Shown here: in pieces, positions 37,170-50,276 of the stretch
How positions within the stretch are numbered: the stretch's first letter is position 1
Layout of the letters: the number at the start of each line of letters is the position of its first letter
Source: Oenanthe sinensis
Lineage: Eukaryota; Streptophyta; Magnoliopsida; Apiales; Apiaceae
Direction of reading: 5' to 3'
Length of the DNA stretch: 64,000 bases
Assembly (NCBI GenBank): GCA_028671895.1
Contig: CM053795.1
Span: 16,203,501 to 16,267,500, forward strand
Notes under the pieces: model-generated
The model's database searches: none
What the model saw: the letters and a program-made list of their open reading frames with translations, nothing else
What the model was told of the DNA's origin: nothing
Made by a program: the position numbers and the translations under genes

Positions 37170-37476
37170 TTTTTCGTTTAATATCCATCCAGCAACAGTG
37201 CCTTTCTATATAACTAGTTTATTTTTTACCGGAAAAACAATACATCATGCCCGAGTGATACATAGTTATACTCTGATGGATACAGAAATATAGAAAAAAA
37301 CTACAGTGCTAGGTATTATCAAGAAAATACCTTCAACCTATACCCAATATATAAAAATGAGAACCTATCACTGAAAACACTCTCATTATAGTAAATAAAT
37401 TACACAATGCCTTGCAAAATTCAACATACAATCCATTTAAGGAATCTGACAAACTATACACAATGTATAAGTGCAA

Positions 37477-40400
37477 TCACTCGGACATCTTGTCAGGGTT
37501 AAATCTTAAAGATTCCATCCATATCAATTCCTTTACATCTTCTTCACTTAGAGGTGCTTGTTCAAAATCAAAGTTAAAAGGTGCTTGGCAGGTTGGCTCC
37601 TCGTTGATTTTGTGCAGGCTTGATAGAAATGGGTGATTCAGAGCTTCCTCAACTTTATAAACATCGTATAGGAGAAAAGGAAAACAAAATAAACCTCAGT
37701 AGAAGCAAATCAGATACTATAGTGTGAATTCATAAAATGATACATAATAATTACACCTACCAGTTATACGCTTGGAAGGATCAAAAACTAACATTTGCTC
37801 TGCCAGATCAATGGCTAGAGGTGATGCATTAGGGAACTTCTCGGCAAAAGGTTTCTTAGGAATGTGAGGGAGCTGCTTGACATACCTCCGAGCATTATCA
37901 CTCCTTAAAAATCCAAGATCCAGCTCCCCTGGGGAACCCAAAAGCTGTATTTAAAATTCAAAACGATATTAAACTTTATCTACTACAATGAAAATATAAA
38001 CAGGAAAATATAATAATGCTGTCTCACAAATTTTAAGTTGTAACACCTTTTTTTAAATTCTTTTGTAAAACTTAAAAAGCACAGGTTTTCAAGAGAAGTG
38101 AAAGATAATCTTACCTCAGTGATAAGCGCTAGTTGCTGGACATAGTCTTTACCCGGAAAAAGAGGGCCCCTTTTAATTATCTCCATTAATATGCAACCCA
38201 CTGACCAGATATCAATCGCTGCAGTATATTCCGAACAATTAAGTAACAATTCAGGGGCCCTGTACCATCGGGTTACAACATATTCCGTCATAAAATCTGT
38301 TTCAGAAGTGGTTCTTGCGAGCCCAAAGTCACAAATCTTCAGGTCACAGTTTGAATTGAGAAGCAAGTTGCTTGGTTTCAAATCACGGTGCAATACACCT
38401 GCAGAGTGTATGTACTTCAATCCACGCAGCAACTGGTACAGGAAATACTGCCAAAAAAAAGCGAATACAGAAATGCAGTAACAGTTAAAGTTGATAGTAG
38501 ATCAAGCTTAAGAATACGAGGATCTTATGGACATTAAATTGTTATTTAGATTGTGCTTATCTTTCAAACCATAAACTGACTGTTTAAAATCGAAACTTTC
38601 TAGCAAAGCGTATTACAGAACTATGAGAATATTTTAATTACAGCTCTATGGGATATGTTAACATCAGCGAAGTGGAAAACTACAATTTGAGATGTGATAC
38701 CGATCATACTCTTATTTTATTCACAAAAACCAAAGCAAAACTGCTTGTCAGACGTGTCAGCTCGGGAAGATGCAGTAAAGGACAGCAGTTTAGCACTCAG
38801 AACTGTAAATTTGTGTAGGCGTGTAACATTTCAGTGCACCATAGAAAACCATTTCAGTGATTTCAGCTACATATGGGGTTGGAAAGTTTAACTTCCTGAG
38901 ATAGCATGTCACTGATGCAGTGATGCTGATAGATAATCGGGTATTATTATACACATGACGAGAAGAAAAAAAGCAGTGACATAAATATTCTGTATAAGAA
39001 CTTGATAAAGGTTTGGTAACAAATTGCCAAATTGGAAATCGAAGGGTAGTAAATATGTAATATTGAGGCAATGAGCAAAGCCTATACACAATTTTCATTA
39101 GGTGGCTTGGAAGGGTCATATAAGAAATGCAGAATGCACTCGCCTAACTGTGGTTAATTAGCTTTTCTTCTAGTGGCATAATTTTATAACTTCAGCTCAA
39201 TTTTTATCTCAAATAATTCTATTAGAATTATATGGAAGTTTTGGCAACGGAATAAGGTATGCCCACATATACTTTACCATCAAAATAACATCCGACGCCA
39301 TTTTTTGTAATCTGTCTAAAAATTCAACATAAACATTGAGAAATTATTTTAAATGAGACATCATATCTCCAGTAACATTTAGCATGGTATATTGTGAAAA
39401 GAGGATATAATTGTGTGTTCATTCAAACGAAAATCGCAAAACTCAAAAACACAATTGAGATGAAAAGGAAGAGAAAATTCAGGTAATTTTTTACGAACTA
39501 TGTTGTCAAGCGTAAGGTCTGATACTTGAAATATTTAAATACCATTATATCTTATTGGTCCGCATGTAATTCAAGTTCAAAATGAATTCAAATTTTCTCA
39601 AGTCCTAAACTTTCACCAAGTATGTTCCTTTTAGCTAGGAGGAATGAAATTAAACATATGAAGATCTGAAATGGAAAAGGTAGAATTGAAGAAAATTATA
39701 ACTTGTAAACTGTTTATAAATTCGTGAAGGATGGAAGTGGCCCAAGTGGGGGGAGAGGAATGACCATTCTCTCATAAATTGGACAATGTGAGCTCTAATT
39801 AAAACTTGTGGAAGAGGATGGACTGATGGAGGCGGGAAATTATATTAACCCGTAAATATCCAATAAAAAGTTTAAATTACATTTACATTTAGTTCCCACC
39901 TCATTCAAATTTTTACGACCAAACAGGGCGCTATTGTTTTTATGTTATATTATACTTCTAGACTATCTAGAATGTCAAGGTATTTGTTAGTTTTTGAATA
40001 CTGTTGGCATATTAATCAATCTAAGTAGTATATTAATCAATTTATAAAATTTAATTGTAAATTGTCAATCAAATTTAAATTCCAAGGTTCGAATTATTTT
40101 ACAGATTTGAGCACGTTAAAGCAACAATCAGCATCCTTGTACTTAATTATGGAAAGAAATGAATGACGTCAGTTTACACTACCTCATACATTCGCTTGAA
40201 GTTACTAACGTACTATCTGAGGATTTACCTAAAGTTAATAGCTTATTGATTGAGAATCAGCTATGCTACTTCTCTAATTTACTTTTATGCTACTTCCTGG
40301 CTTACTGCAGAGAAGGTGGATTCCTCAACAACTCAAAATTATTTTCAAATAACCTTTAAGTATATCCCCAATTTTTTCTTGCCCGTCTTTATCCTATATG

Positions 40401-42355
40401 GCCATACCCTATGTCACTATGTTACCATTATATTTTCAGTAAGTTCGTGAACTCTATGCAATATTTTTAAAGTTTTACTGTTTTAGGTAACTTCATAAAT
40501 AATCTTCATCACATAGGTTCTGTAATTCAATAGAAAATATATTGCAGGTTCACTCCATAAAAAAGAACACTTATACTTTGTATTGTAAGATGAAATCTGT
40601 CAAATGATTTATCCCTGTTAAGTATCTAGAATGCAGAGAGCTGCAAAAACTATGCTATAATAGAAATTATCATTCAAGATAAATTGTATAAAATCAAAAG
40701 GAAATAATAGCATTATAGTAAACCTCGCAGTTAACATACCTGACAATGATCCTCTGTCAGTGCCTGGGTAGACCGTATTATTTGATGAAGATCAGTATCC
40801 ATTAGCTCATACGCAATATATACATCAATGAAATTCTCTTTTTCAGGAGGCTGTATGATGTCCTTAATTTTAATGACCTGCAGAACACGTTTAAGTTCAG
40901 AAGATTTATATGACAATTTTATACATGCCCAAGAATATCAATAAAGTACACCCTAAATTATAATTGTAAGAATTAAATATGTGTAGATAAGTGAATATCA
41001 ATCAAGTGGCAGCCGGCAAGGGATAGCTTCCAAGTGACAACTAACAGTGCACATCTAAAAAGTAGTACAACAATTTGCAGAGCAACATTATGTGTGAATA
41101 TAGCTACAATTTTCCAATTATTACATTATCATGATCCATGTGGCAGAGAAGTTTGATCTCACGGAGTGTCCTTCTGGCGTCAATTCTGTTATCAAATGCA
41201 TTTCCAATCTTCTTTATTGCAACCTCCTCCTTTGTTTCAGAATCTGTAGCACAGCTGTATCAAGAAAATTCGTGTTGATTTAGTATAGAAAGAAATGTCC
41301 GAAGGCAGATATCCAACTATCCAAGCTGAGCCTAATTGGAAAGAAAAACGAATTGTCTAAATAAATAAATTAGCAATCTTATATTCTTATCAAATCCAGT
41401 AATGTTGACTAAGAAAGATACACTAGTTTTGGTTGACATGGTAACATAACATTCAACTCAAACTTTCTATGATTCAATAGAACTGTACTAGTTTGGTAAA
41501 AACTTGTAAATCTTGGTTCTCATTTATGACCAATTTCATTGTTGAGATAATTGACTCATCAATTATCAATATCTTCTATAATGCATATAAGCAAGCTCTG
41601 CGTCATCTCCAGCTATAGGAGTTGATGTGCAAACTTAACGATTTCTACGGCATCATCTTTCACTACGTCTTCTTTTTGGCCTATTCGAATATATACCTCT
41701 CTCTCTCTCTCTCTCTGTGCATTCCTTTTAGTTATAAACACATCCAAAAATTCACTGCATTCCTTTTAGTTATAAACACATCCAAAAATTACTTATATCA
41801 TATGAAACCAGGTAATTACATTGTAGAATCATCAAATAATTATGCAAAGGTACAAATACAATCAATCTCGTCTCGAAACAAATCAATTGAAGCGAAAATA
41901 AAGTTTTCTAACAGCTCCATATTTCTTACTTGCACGTCGAAATCAAAAAAAAGTTCAATGTATAACATAAATCAAGCAAACCATTAGCTACATAACTATT
42001 AATTACCATTAGTAAAAGAATTCTAATTATATTACAATATATTTATAATTCTAATTCTAGTTCTAATGATTGATTGAGTTACTATTTATTATTAAATAGC
42101 TTGTCAACCAACCGTACCATACCAAAACACTCTCACTTCGGCTTTAATAATATAGTACAAATACGCGTTTACGAAAGCAAAGGGAATAGGGATAGAGAGT
42201 ACGAACCATACGATGCCATAAGCACCGCGACCTACAGGCTGAATAGGAGGAACATACTTGGATGTAACCTGGAACATATTACCAAGCACATCATACTCTA
42301 TATACTTTCCTCCATAACTCTTGACTCCTTCTTTCATCCCTGTTTGATTCTCCAT
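37477..42355 (-). CDS. MPK13: Group-B MAP kinase, MPK13-like, six exons (369 aa)
   Basis: Exons are 42355-42207, 41254-41125, 40877-40740, 38447-38115, 37944-37761 and 37652-37477. All splice sites are GT-AG and all phases agree; six exons is the family pattern. Motifs are GRGAYG (42-47), VAIKK (K64), HRDLKPSN (catalytic D161), DFG (179-181), the activation loop T-E-Y (193-195) and FDPSKRIT. The C-terminus LHKINEEP...FDFEQ carries the common docking-type acidic region of TEY MAPKs. ARRYVKQLPHIPK and KFPNASPLAIDLAEQML are closer to MPK13 than to MPK4/11/12 or MPK3/6. It would act in a cytoplasmic/nuclear MAPK cascade downstream of an MKK (MKK6 for MPK13, from knowledge of the family). Intron 3 (38448-40739) is long but featureless. 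MPK4-subgroup paralogy is the main alternative. Confidence 0.95.
41721..41796. repeat. 38-bp tandem duplication next to (CT)n
   Basis: ATTCCTTTTAGTTATAAACA occurs at 41721 and again 38 bp on, directly after a (CT)n run at about 41697-41716. It lies in intron 1 of the MAP kinase gene. Confidence 0.9.
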
Positions 42356-43852
42356 GTATTTATTTGTATTTGTACTTGTGCTTGTTCTGTTTTATTGAAA
42401 TATGAGTCAGAGAAATCTCAATATGTGCTGGTGAGTCTTGTGACTTGTGAGTAAAAGAGAAAGGGGACTTGGTATATGTTCGCATTTTGTACGTGTAGTT
42501 GGTATTTTGAAACTTTGAATTTTGAATCTTACAGTATTTTACGAAACGGTCTTTGTTTTGTTCTTTTCTCCAACTACACCGTATAGTCCAAACCTTCTTT
42601 TCTTCTCTTTTTTAAGTTTCGACTCCCCACTTGATCACAAGATTATTATAATTATTGGTATTAATTTATAAGCTTTATTAATTAAGTTTACTTTTTTATA
42701 TTAATCTGCTGCAAATGCCAATTGAATAAAATCCATTTTAAGAGTTTTCTTTGAGAGTATTGCTAAAAATTATTATATTGTGAAAAAATGTTATTAGAAA
42801 AATCATATTGTTTAAGAATAGTTTTTTAATTTAATTATATTTTAAAATATAATATAAAAACAATATTTTTTGGATATGTTTGATAGTGAAATCTGTTATT
42901 ATTTTCTAAAAAATTTAAAAAGCATCTCTTTTTTCAAAAATATTGATAATCTGTTTTCTTTGAAAACTAGATTAAAAGCATTTTCTTGAAACTTCTTTTT
43001 AATTTTACTAAACATTTTTTATCTAGCTTTCGGCAAAAATATTATTATTAATATTTGCAACAACAACACCAAACTGATCTAAATTTAACCAAACATGTTT
43101 TTTTCAAAGTGTGCCAAAAAATGTGACAATATAGTTCAAATAAGTATTTTTTATTTTACATAAAAAAAATAATCAAACGTTGTTTTTAGTGAGAGAAATG
43201 ACAAATTTATGAAAATTAGAGTTTAAGAGATAGATTCAAAGAAATTACTTTCATTTAAATTGACAAAAAAAAAATAACTTTAAGTTAGTATTTGCGTAAC
43301 TTTATCGTTTCACGAGTCATCAAAAATATAAAAATAACATTTATAAATTTTACATCTAATATGATATAAATTTTTATTCAATAAAATTATAAAAAAAAAT
43401 ATAAATTATTTAAGCATACCTCCTACCAATTCTTGTTTTAAATAACATTTTCTAAAAAAATATTTAAAGTACTTTTTACACTTTTTATATAAATATACAT
43501 TTTATGATTTTTAAATTATAAAAGTCAAGGGTTGGAGTAGCTGATGTGTATGATGGGAACTTTGAGTAATGAAAGTTGCGAGTGTTTTCAAAAAAAAAAA
43601 CTTAAAAAGTTACAGAAAGACGCTCTTCGTTTGATGAGAAATGGCTCTTATAATCGCAATTCGAAAATAAAATACTCAAAATATCATTATTTAAGAATCT
43701 GGCTCTCATGTATCGCATAATAACGTAGATTTAAGCTACGTTATTGTTTTTAATGAATTCACACGTTATTCTCTTAATGGGCCAACAGACTGAACTAAAT
43801 GGATTGGGCTTCTGTGAGACAGCGACGCATGATTATCATGCGTTTTTTGTAA
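42356..43852. other. MAP kinase upstream region and AT-rich intergenic DNA
   Basis: The first few hundred bases are the presumed 5' UTR and promoter of the MPK13-like gene. Beyond about 42650 I see only AT-rich DNA with hAT/Stowaway-like scraps and no gene. Confidence 0.4.
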
Positions 43853-46077
43853 TTTCCAAAAAGAGGCAACCACTAATTGCATGCAATATTGTAAAAACCA
43901 GGAATCGTAACTAATTGGTGGAGTTACTAATTTGAAATTAATTGATAAATCGGGATTAATTGTATGTATTTTAATATTTTAATAATATTTAATCTATTAT
44001 TCTTATTTTATCAATTATTTATAAATTATTATCTATTTGTTATATTATATATTTCACAATTATCTATAATATTTAAGTAAAATTTCATTTAATGTCTAAC
44101 AATTTTATTCAATGTCTAACAATTTATTAGTAAGAAAATATATATGATAATGGTGAAAAGTGAGGATAATGGGTGAAGCAATGAGACCAATAAATATTTA
44201 ATGTATAAAGTAAGTATAGTGGAGAAAAGTAGTGGATGTAGTTGATTTTTATATTATAAAAATTTATTATTTTTGATAAATTTTGAAATATAAAGAAATG
44301 GGAGGGACATCAAAAAAGAAAAGCTTAAAGAAATGGATGGCAAACCGAGTATATCTTAGAGGAGATTAGTTGGGAATTAAATGATGAATCGATAGAATCT
44401 GGAATTTTTTAAACCGTGATCAAAATTTTATTAAAAATAATTATATTATTCTCTCTTCATTCTAAAATAAGTGTCATTTTAAACTTTTACATATATTTTA
44501 AAGTATCACAAAAACATATTTATAAACTCAATTTTCTAATTTTTTTGAATAAAAATATATTATTTAAATTTTTATTAAAAAAACTTATTTTATACTTTTA
44601 AATATATGCATAAAATTAAAATATAACTTATTTTAAAATGAGAAAAGGGTCACATGTCTGAAATTGAATTTCAAACATGTGAATGTGGTGGCTATGCACC
44701 TCTTATTCTCACGTACGTCATGGAATAAATACAGTTTTCCAAGAAGTTTGATTACTAGAATTAATCAACCACTTGTCACTTTCACTGGTGGTAGCATTAA
44801 ATATACATTTAAATAATCAATATTGTGACTATAATATTTAAAACGTAAATTCCTAATAGCATCACTGTACATTTGACTGTTCCAAATGATACCAATAATT
44901 ATTTTAAACTTTCACGTGGTAACACTGAACTATTGATTTTATCCATGTTATAACACTCCGTTAGCCATCTGTTAGTCAAACGTTATAATCAGTGGTACCA
45001 CTTGAAAAAATCAATTCTATAGTTGTATCATTAAAAAATTTCCTATATATAATTTTCATAAATCGACTAATTTTAATATTGATTAAAATCTTTAAAATAA
45101 TAAGATTAAAATCAATTAATATTTATCTAATTTCTATATAGTAACCCAGTAAGTCAGTAATCGCTATATTTTCTTTTTGATTATAATTTATTTAAATATG
45201 AATTATTTTCATATATATAAATTATGATTATTTGAACAAATAATATATATATATATTTATTTATTTATTTATTTATTTTTATATTTCATTAGTTTCGTGA
45301 TATAAGAACTTTAAATATGATCTAAAATTGACAATTAAGATGCTACCTCTCTAATTGTTCCACAGTGATGCCAGTGGTATAAAAAAGTATGATTTGTTGC
45401 ACAAAACTAAGGAAATGCAACTTTCAAAGAAGATTGAATACCCGTAAAATATGAAAAGCTGTTTGCCCACCTCATGGTTATTTGTACTTTATATTTAAAT
45501 TCTATATGTAACCAAACAATTTTCTACACTTCCTATTAATTATAAAAAGCAAGGAAATGATAATTCCTCGAGGAAATTAATTCCTATATGCAATCAAACA
45601 AGTACTAATTCTTGGTAATTACTGTCAGGTTTTGCTAATAAATTATTAAATACAGAAGTTATGTTTAATTTGTAACACTTTTAAACATGAGGATTTTAAA
45701 TAATAATAAAACGTGTAGATATAGTATAATACTGCATTGTATATCATATTTAATGTTGAAAAAAACTATAAAATGTGAGCAAATAACCGAACATGTCTTA
45801 AATTTATTAAGAGTAACGTTTGATTAACGTTCAACTAATGGAGTGTTACCATGTGAATGAAATCAATAGTTCAGTATTACCATTTGAAAGTTCAAAACAA
45901 TCATTGGTACTATTTAGAAAAACCAAATATACGGTTGTACTATCAGGAATTTCCCTATTTAAAATTACTAATACAGTATTTTAAGTAATACAGTATTTTA
46001 AGTAAAGGAATGACACAAGTGCATGGCTAAGAAAGAGATGGTACATATACGTACTTTTTGATTTCTTATATTTGCAG
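43853..46077. repeat. Duplicated segment, copy 1 (carries an insertion)
   Basis: It shares with 48317-49127 a colinear series of blocks, for example GAGGCAACCACTAATTGCAT near the start, AGGAGATTAGTTGGGAATTA in the middle and AGAAAGAGATGGTACATATA at the end. Copy 1 is longer because of a Mutator-like insertion (44844-45955) and a further stretch of about 200 bp around 44130-44345 that copy 2 lacks. It is non-coding. Confidence 0.85.
44844..45955. mobile_element. Mutator-like (MULE) non-autonomous element, 1112 bp
   Basis: The ends are long imperfect inverted repeats of about 150 bp. The left starts cgtAAATTCCTaATAG; the right, read inward, starts gggAAATTCCTgATAG. AACACTGAACTATTGATTTT on the left is matched by AATACTGAACTATTGATTTC on the right. 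It is flanked by a perfect 9-bp duplication TATTTAAAA (44835-44843 and 45956-45964), the size expected for Mutator. The paralogous segment at 49024-49032 has a single uninterrupted TATTTAAAA. No transposase is encoded. Confidence 0.92.
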
Positions 46078-46079
46078 AC

Positions 46080-47374
46080 GTGTTATTATTTTTTTATTTA
46101 AAAACGCATGTTAAACTTGCGTTTTAAAAAAATAAAAAAATTAAGAAACGTAACTTCAAAATACGTTTTTTTAAATATCCAAGATAAAGTTGTGTTTTTA
46201 AATAATAAAAAACGTCATTTTCGGAATTGTAATATTTTGGACCATTTCGCTTTAAATTGTGATATTAAGGGGCATCACCCTCGTTTCATATCTAAAAAAA
46301 GCGAATTTAGGGATCAATGATTTGAGTTGGGGAGTGAAAAAAAAAATTAGAGTCTGAGGTTAAAATAAAAATATATATTGATAAATCAATATCTCCATAT
46401 AATATATTTATCTTTGTCAATATTTTATATATAAATTTTTTCATGTGGATTTTATATCTCATCAGTCCATATATCCTTTGCTATGTGATAGGTGGCCGAT
46501 CCCAGTAGAGGGGATGAGCCGATGAGGTGTTGATGTCTTTGGTCGTAAGCAGTGTCGGATGAACCAACACAAGTTAGTTCCTCGGTACCAAAGTGAGAGT
46601 TTACAAGTCTTGCCTTTCACTCTGGATCAGTCTGAATTTAATCTTAAAATTACTAGTAGAGTATGGCTCATAATATTGTATAGAAAATATCTCTCTTTGT
46701 TGAACAAGGAAAAATCATTTATACAAACATGATTGAACTATGACATGAAAATCGAAACGAGAAATTTCTTTTCCACCATCGGAATCTGGACTAGAAGAAA
46801 TCACAGTATTGAAAAAGTGTTCTTAGTATCTCATTCAAACAATTCTTTGAAACTCGACCAACCAACAAATTAATAAACAAAGCACAAAAAATATCACTAG
46901 CTAGTTACTGCTTTTAAGCACAAATTGACATTTCAAATTCCTCCCTGTACACATATTTTTTGAATCGATGCAGAAAGAGGGTGTGTTCGTGTTCATCGCT
47001 AAATACCCAGGTATTAATATAATAATCTTAGAAATTATATGCTCGACTTAATTAATACTATATCAAGATGCATGTATATGCAAGCTTGCTCTATTATTTA
47101 CAGGTAGCCAAAATACAGTACAGCGTCATTCTCTTTTCTTTTTCCCATCTATTCGATCTCTTCTTTTACATTATAAATGGCAGGGAAAAGAAATTGCGAC
47201 ACTCAACGTATCAAAAGAAAGCTACTCTATTGAGTAGCAACGAACTATACATTCATACAAGTCATGAGTGCTCTCTTATTCCGACTTCCCCGGAGCATGT
47301 GCTCTCTTTTTCCGACTTTCCCGGAGCCTCAGGGACAACCCAAGTTATAAAGTACAAGGTTTGGAGCAGCTAGA
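46080..47374. other. AT-rich intergenic DNA, no gene seen
   Basis: Nothing supports a gene. A 70-codon frame at 46108-46320 has random AT-driven composition. The stretch nearest 47374 is the likely 3' UTR of the small gene that follows on the minus strand; 47268-47335 contains an imperfect tandem phrase (CCGACTTCCCCGGAGCATG / CCGACTTTCCCGGAGCCTC). Confidence 0.45.
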
Positions 47375-47596
47375 TCAGGCATCAGGATGGCCATCAGAGT
47401 TAAAACCACTTAAATTTCCATCCGGAGTGGATGGAGTTGAACTAATAAACCTTCGGGATCGGGAAGTGGCCACCGATACGACTGTAACAGCGGATTTGAC
47501 TATTTGGCTGAATATTTTCTTCTTTATTTCTCCTCTTTTTGGTTGAACAAATCGTTGTGATTGGGTTTCTGATTTACAGGCAGCACTGAAATCCAT
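47375..47596 (-). CDS. Small basic protein, PKRGEIK-motif family, member 1 (73 aa)
   Basis: A single exon with an ATG at 47596 and TGA at 47375-47377. I do not recognise a characterised function. Residues 19-29 (PKRGEIKKKIF) match the shared P-[KR]-R-G-[QE]-I-K-x-[KQ]-I-F motif of three other genes in this window, followed by an amphipathic stretch SQIVKSAVTVVSVA. Near the C-terminus TPDGNLSGFNS matches TPLEISSGFNS of member 2. There is no signal peptide or membrane segment; the N-terminal half is strongly basic and the C-terminus Ser/Pro/Gly-rich. A TATAAAT box (minus strand, 47678-47672) sits about 80 bp upstream of the ATG. It is the most diverged of the three motif-complete members. Conservation between paralogues is the main support for it being a gene. 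Confidence 0.72.
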   Translation of the reverse strand: MDFSAACKSETQSQRFVQPKRGEIKKKIFSQIVKSAVTVVSVATSRSRRFISSTPSTPDGNLSGFNSDGHPDA

Positions 47597-47671
47597 TTCT
47601 TGTTAGATGAAAACCTGGGAATAAACAGAGGAGAGTGATGAGGGATGTGTTATTAGATAGAGTCAATGTGA

Positions 47672-47678
47672 ATTTATA
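47672..47678 (-). promoter_or_regulatory. TATA box of small-protein gene 1
   Basis: TATAAAT on the minus strand, in the context CTCTATAAATTCAC, 76-82 bp upstream of the ATG. The spacing leaves room for a 5' leader of about 45-50 nt. Confidence 0.5.
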
Positions 47679-48316
47679 GAGAAGTGGAGTAAATAAATAG
47701 AGCAAGTAGATTGGGGACTTTAAAAAGCACGAGATACCTAGAATATTCAACAGCACTGCTTATTTATTTTCTTCTTTAATAAGCAATCATTGTTCCATCA
47801 GTACTGTGCGGCACTTTATAATTGGAAAATTTCGAGTGGAAGGTTAAATTCCGTACTCTGACTCTTTTATGAATAAAAAGTTGTACTTAAATAATTGTTT
47901 ATATTTTTATTTTAATATACTCATATCTTTTTACATATTTTTTTAAAATTTATTTCACTATTCAAAGTATTGATTAGGTACAAATATAAAAACAAATCAT
48001 ATAATTAAATATTTTTTAATATAATATATGTGTTTTTTTATAAGAATCAATTAAAGTGAGACGAGACTTGTGCATAATATATTTTATTGAATAAGTTTCA
48101 AATATTGTAGTCTGTAGTTTATTTCAAGAGAAATGTTAAGTACTACAAAAATGTTCCAATTTTTTTCTGAGAGTCGTATTGGAGACCCCACGTGCATAAA
48201 TATATATCCATAAATGAAAACTTGTTATGTGTTATATCACATTAGTTATTTGAGATAATTTTTGGATACATAACGCTGCTCTTATTTCAATATTCTTCAC
48301 TAAAAGTTATATCACA

Positions 48317-49127
48317 TTTCCCCCCAAAAAGAGGTAACTACTAATTGCATGCAATATTGTGAAAACCAGAAATCGTAACTAATTGGCGGAGTTACTAATT
48401 TGTAACTAATTGATAAATCGGGATTAATTCTATGTATTTTAATATTTTAATATTTTAATAATATCTAATCTATTATTATTATTTTATCAATTATTTATAA
48501 ATTATTATCTATTTGTTATATTATATATTTCACAATTATCTATAATATTTAAGTAAAATTTTATTCAATGTCAAACAATTTATTAGTAATATACTGATCA
48601 CAAAGATCATATATCTTAGAGGAGATTAGTTGGGGATTAAATGATGAATCGATCAAATGTGGAATTTTTTAAACCGTGATCAAAATTTCATTAAAAATAA
48701 TTATATTATATTTTAAAGTATCAAAAAACATATTTATAAACTCATTTTTCTAATTTTTTTGAATAAAAATATTTAAAAAAACTTATTTTACACTTTAAAA
48801 TATATGCATAAAATTAAAATACAACTTATTTTGGAATGAGAAAAGGATCACAGGTCTGAAATTGAATTTCAAACATGTGAATGTAGCTATGCACCTCTTA
48901 TTCTCAGGTACATGAGGTAATAAATACGGTTTTCCAAGGAGTTTGATTACTAGAATTAATCAACCACTCGTCACTAGTGGTAGCATTAAATATATATTTA
49001 AATAATCAGTACTGTGACTATAATATTTAAAATTACTAATACAATATTTGAAGTAAAGGAATGACATAAGTGCATAGCGAAGAAAGAGATGGTACATATA
49101 CGTAGTTTTTGATTTCTTATATTTGTA
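48317..49127. repeat. Duplicated segment, copy 2 (empty site)
   Basis: Colinear with 43853-46077 but lacking both the 1112-bp Mutator-like insertion and a stretch of about 200 bp. At 49024-49032 TATTTAAAA is present once, showing the pre-insertion state. It is non-coding. Confidence 0.85.
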
Positions 49128-50276
49128 TAGTGGTACTATGGCCGAGTCGGGGCCCACTTTAATTTTAAGCAATACACCGTATAAGAAAAAATTGAATTGA
49201 AAAAAAGTTGGAGAGGCGGACAGGTTTTCTAGAATGAAATCTAGGTATATCTTCTGACACCAACTATAAATGTTTAATTTCTTACAGGAGAAGATAATAA
49301 GAATGGTTAGATAAGATGGAATCTGCTACAGTACAAATTATTCGAGGATTTCATCCTTTGAAATTCAGGGGCCATGATTTATATATGTATTAAACTAGTC
49401 AACCACGTGTGCTCAGTTTGAGATAAAGGTTAAAAATTTGTGAAAAAATGCTAATAAAAGAAGTGTCATTAAATTTTTTTTACAATTGTTTGTTAATATT
49501 TTTTATTTGAATATATAATATAAAAACTAATATTTTTGGGAAATTTTAATACTGAAACATGTAATTTCATAAAAGCATTTTTACTAAATATAAAAATTTA
49601 AAAATATATTTGATTGATGAAAATTTATCTATAATTTATTTTATATATAAATATTACTCACTAGAGTTTCGATATCAACTGAAGTCATCCGCCGACCCAC
49701 CCTGTCAAAGTTTCCTCTTGGCTTATTGGGAAAAATAGTAGATATTAAAAACTTTTTAGATAGAAAACTCAGAGAACATCATCTACACCGTTCATTATAA
49801 TAGTAGCAAATATAATTAACAAAATTGTAATAGTTTCCAAATATATGTAAATAAATGTCAAACAACTGAAAATGAAACTAATATTCTAATTTAATAGTCT
49901 AATTTAATATGAACCATCAGATCAATTAGAAATCAACGGTTGATAAAAGTACCTTAGTTTTCTTCAAAAAATTAGTTTTCTTTTGAGTATTCCCCTTAAT
50001 ACCACTATATGTGTGTGTGTGTGTGTGTTCAGTTTATTTTTAATAACATTCGAATCCTCAACTTACACTAAGAGAAGGGAGTCATATTGTCAGATCAAAA
50101 GTACAATAATGCGTTCTTAATTATATATATAGAGTATAAAAAATTCCTCTTAATTGAACCTCGTTTATTTTATTAATTTTATAGTTATATGAATATTTTC
50201 ATTTTATATGAAATTAAGTTACAATCTATTTAAAGTATAAATACATAGCTTATTAGTTATCACTATATACAGTAGA
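49128..50276. other. AT-rich intergenic DNA with (TG)n
   Basis: No gene is seen. A (TG)n microsatellite lies at about 50009-50028. Confidence 0.45.
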
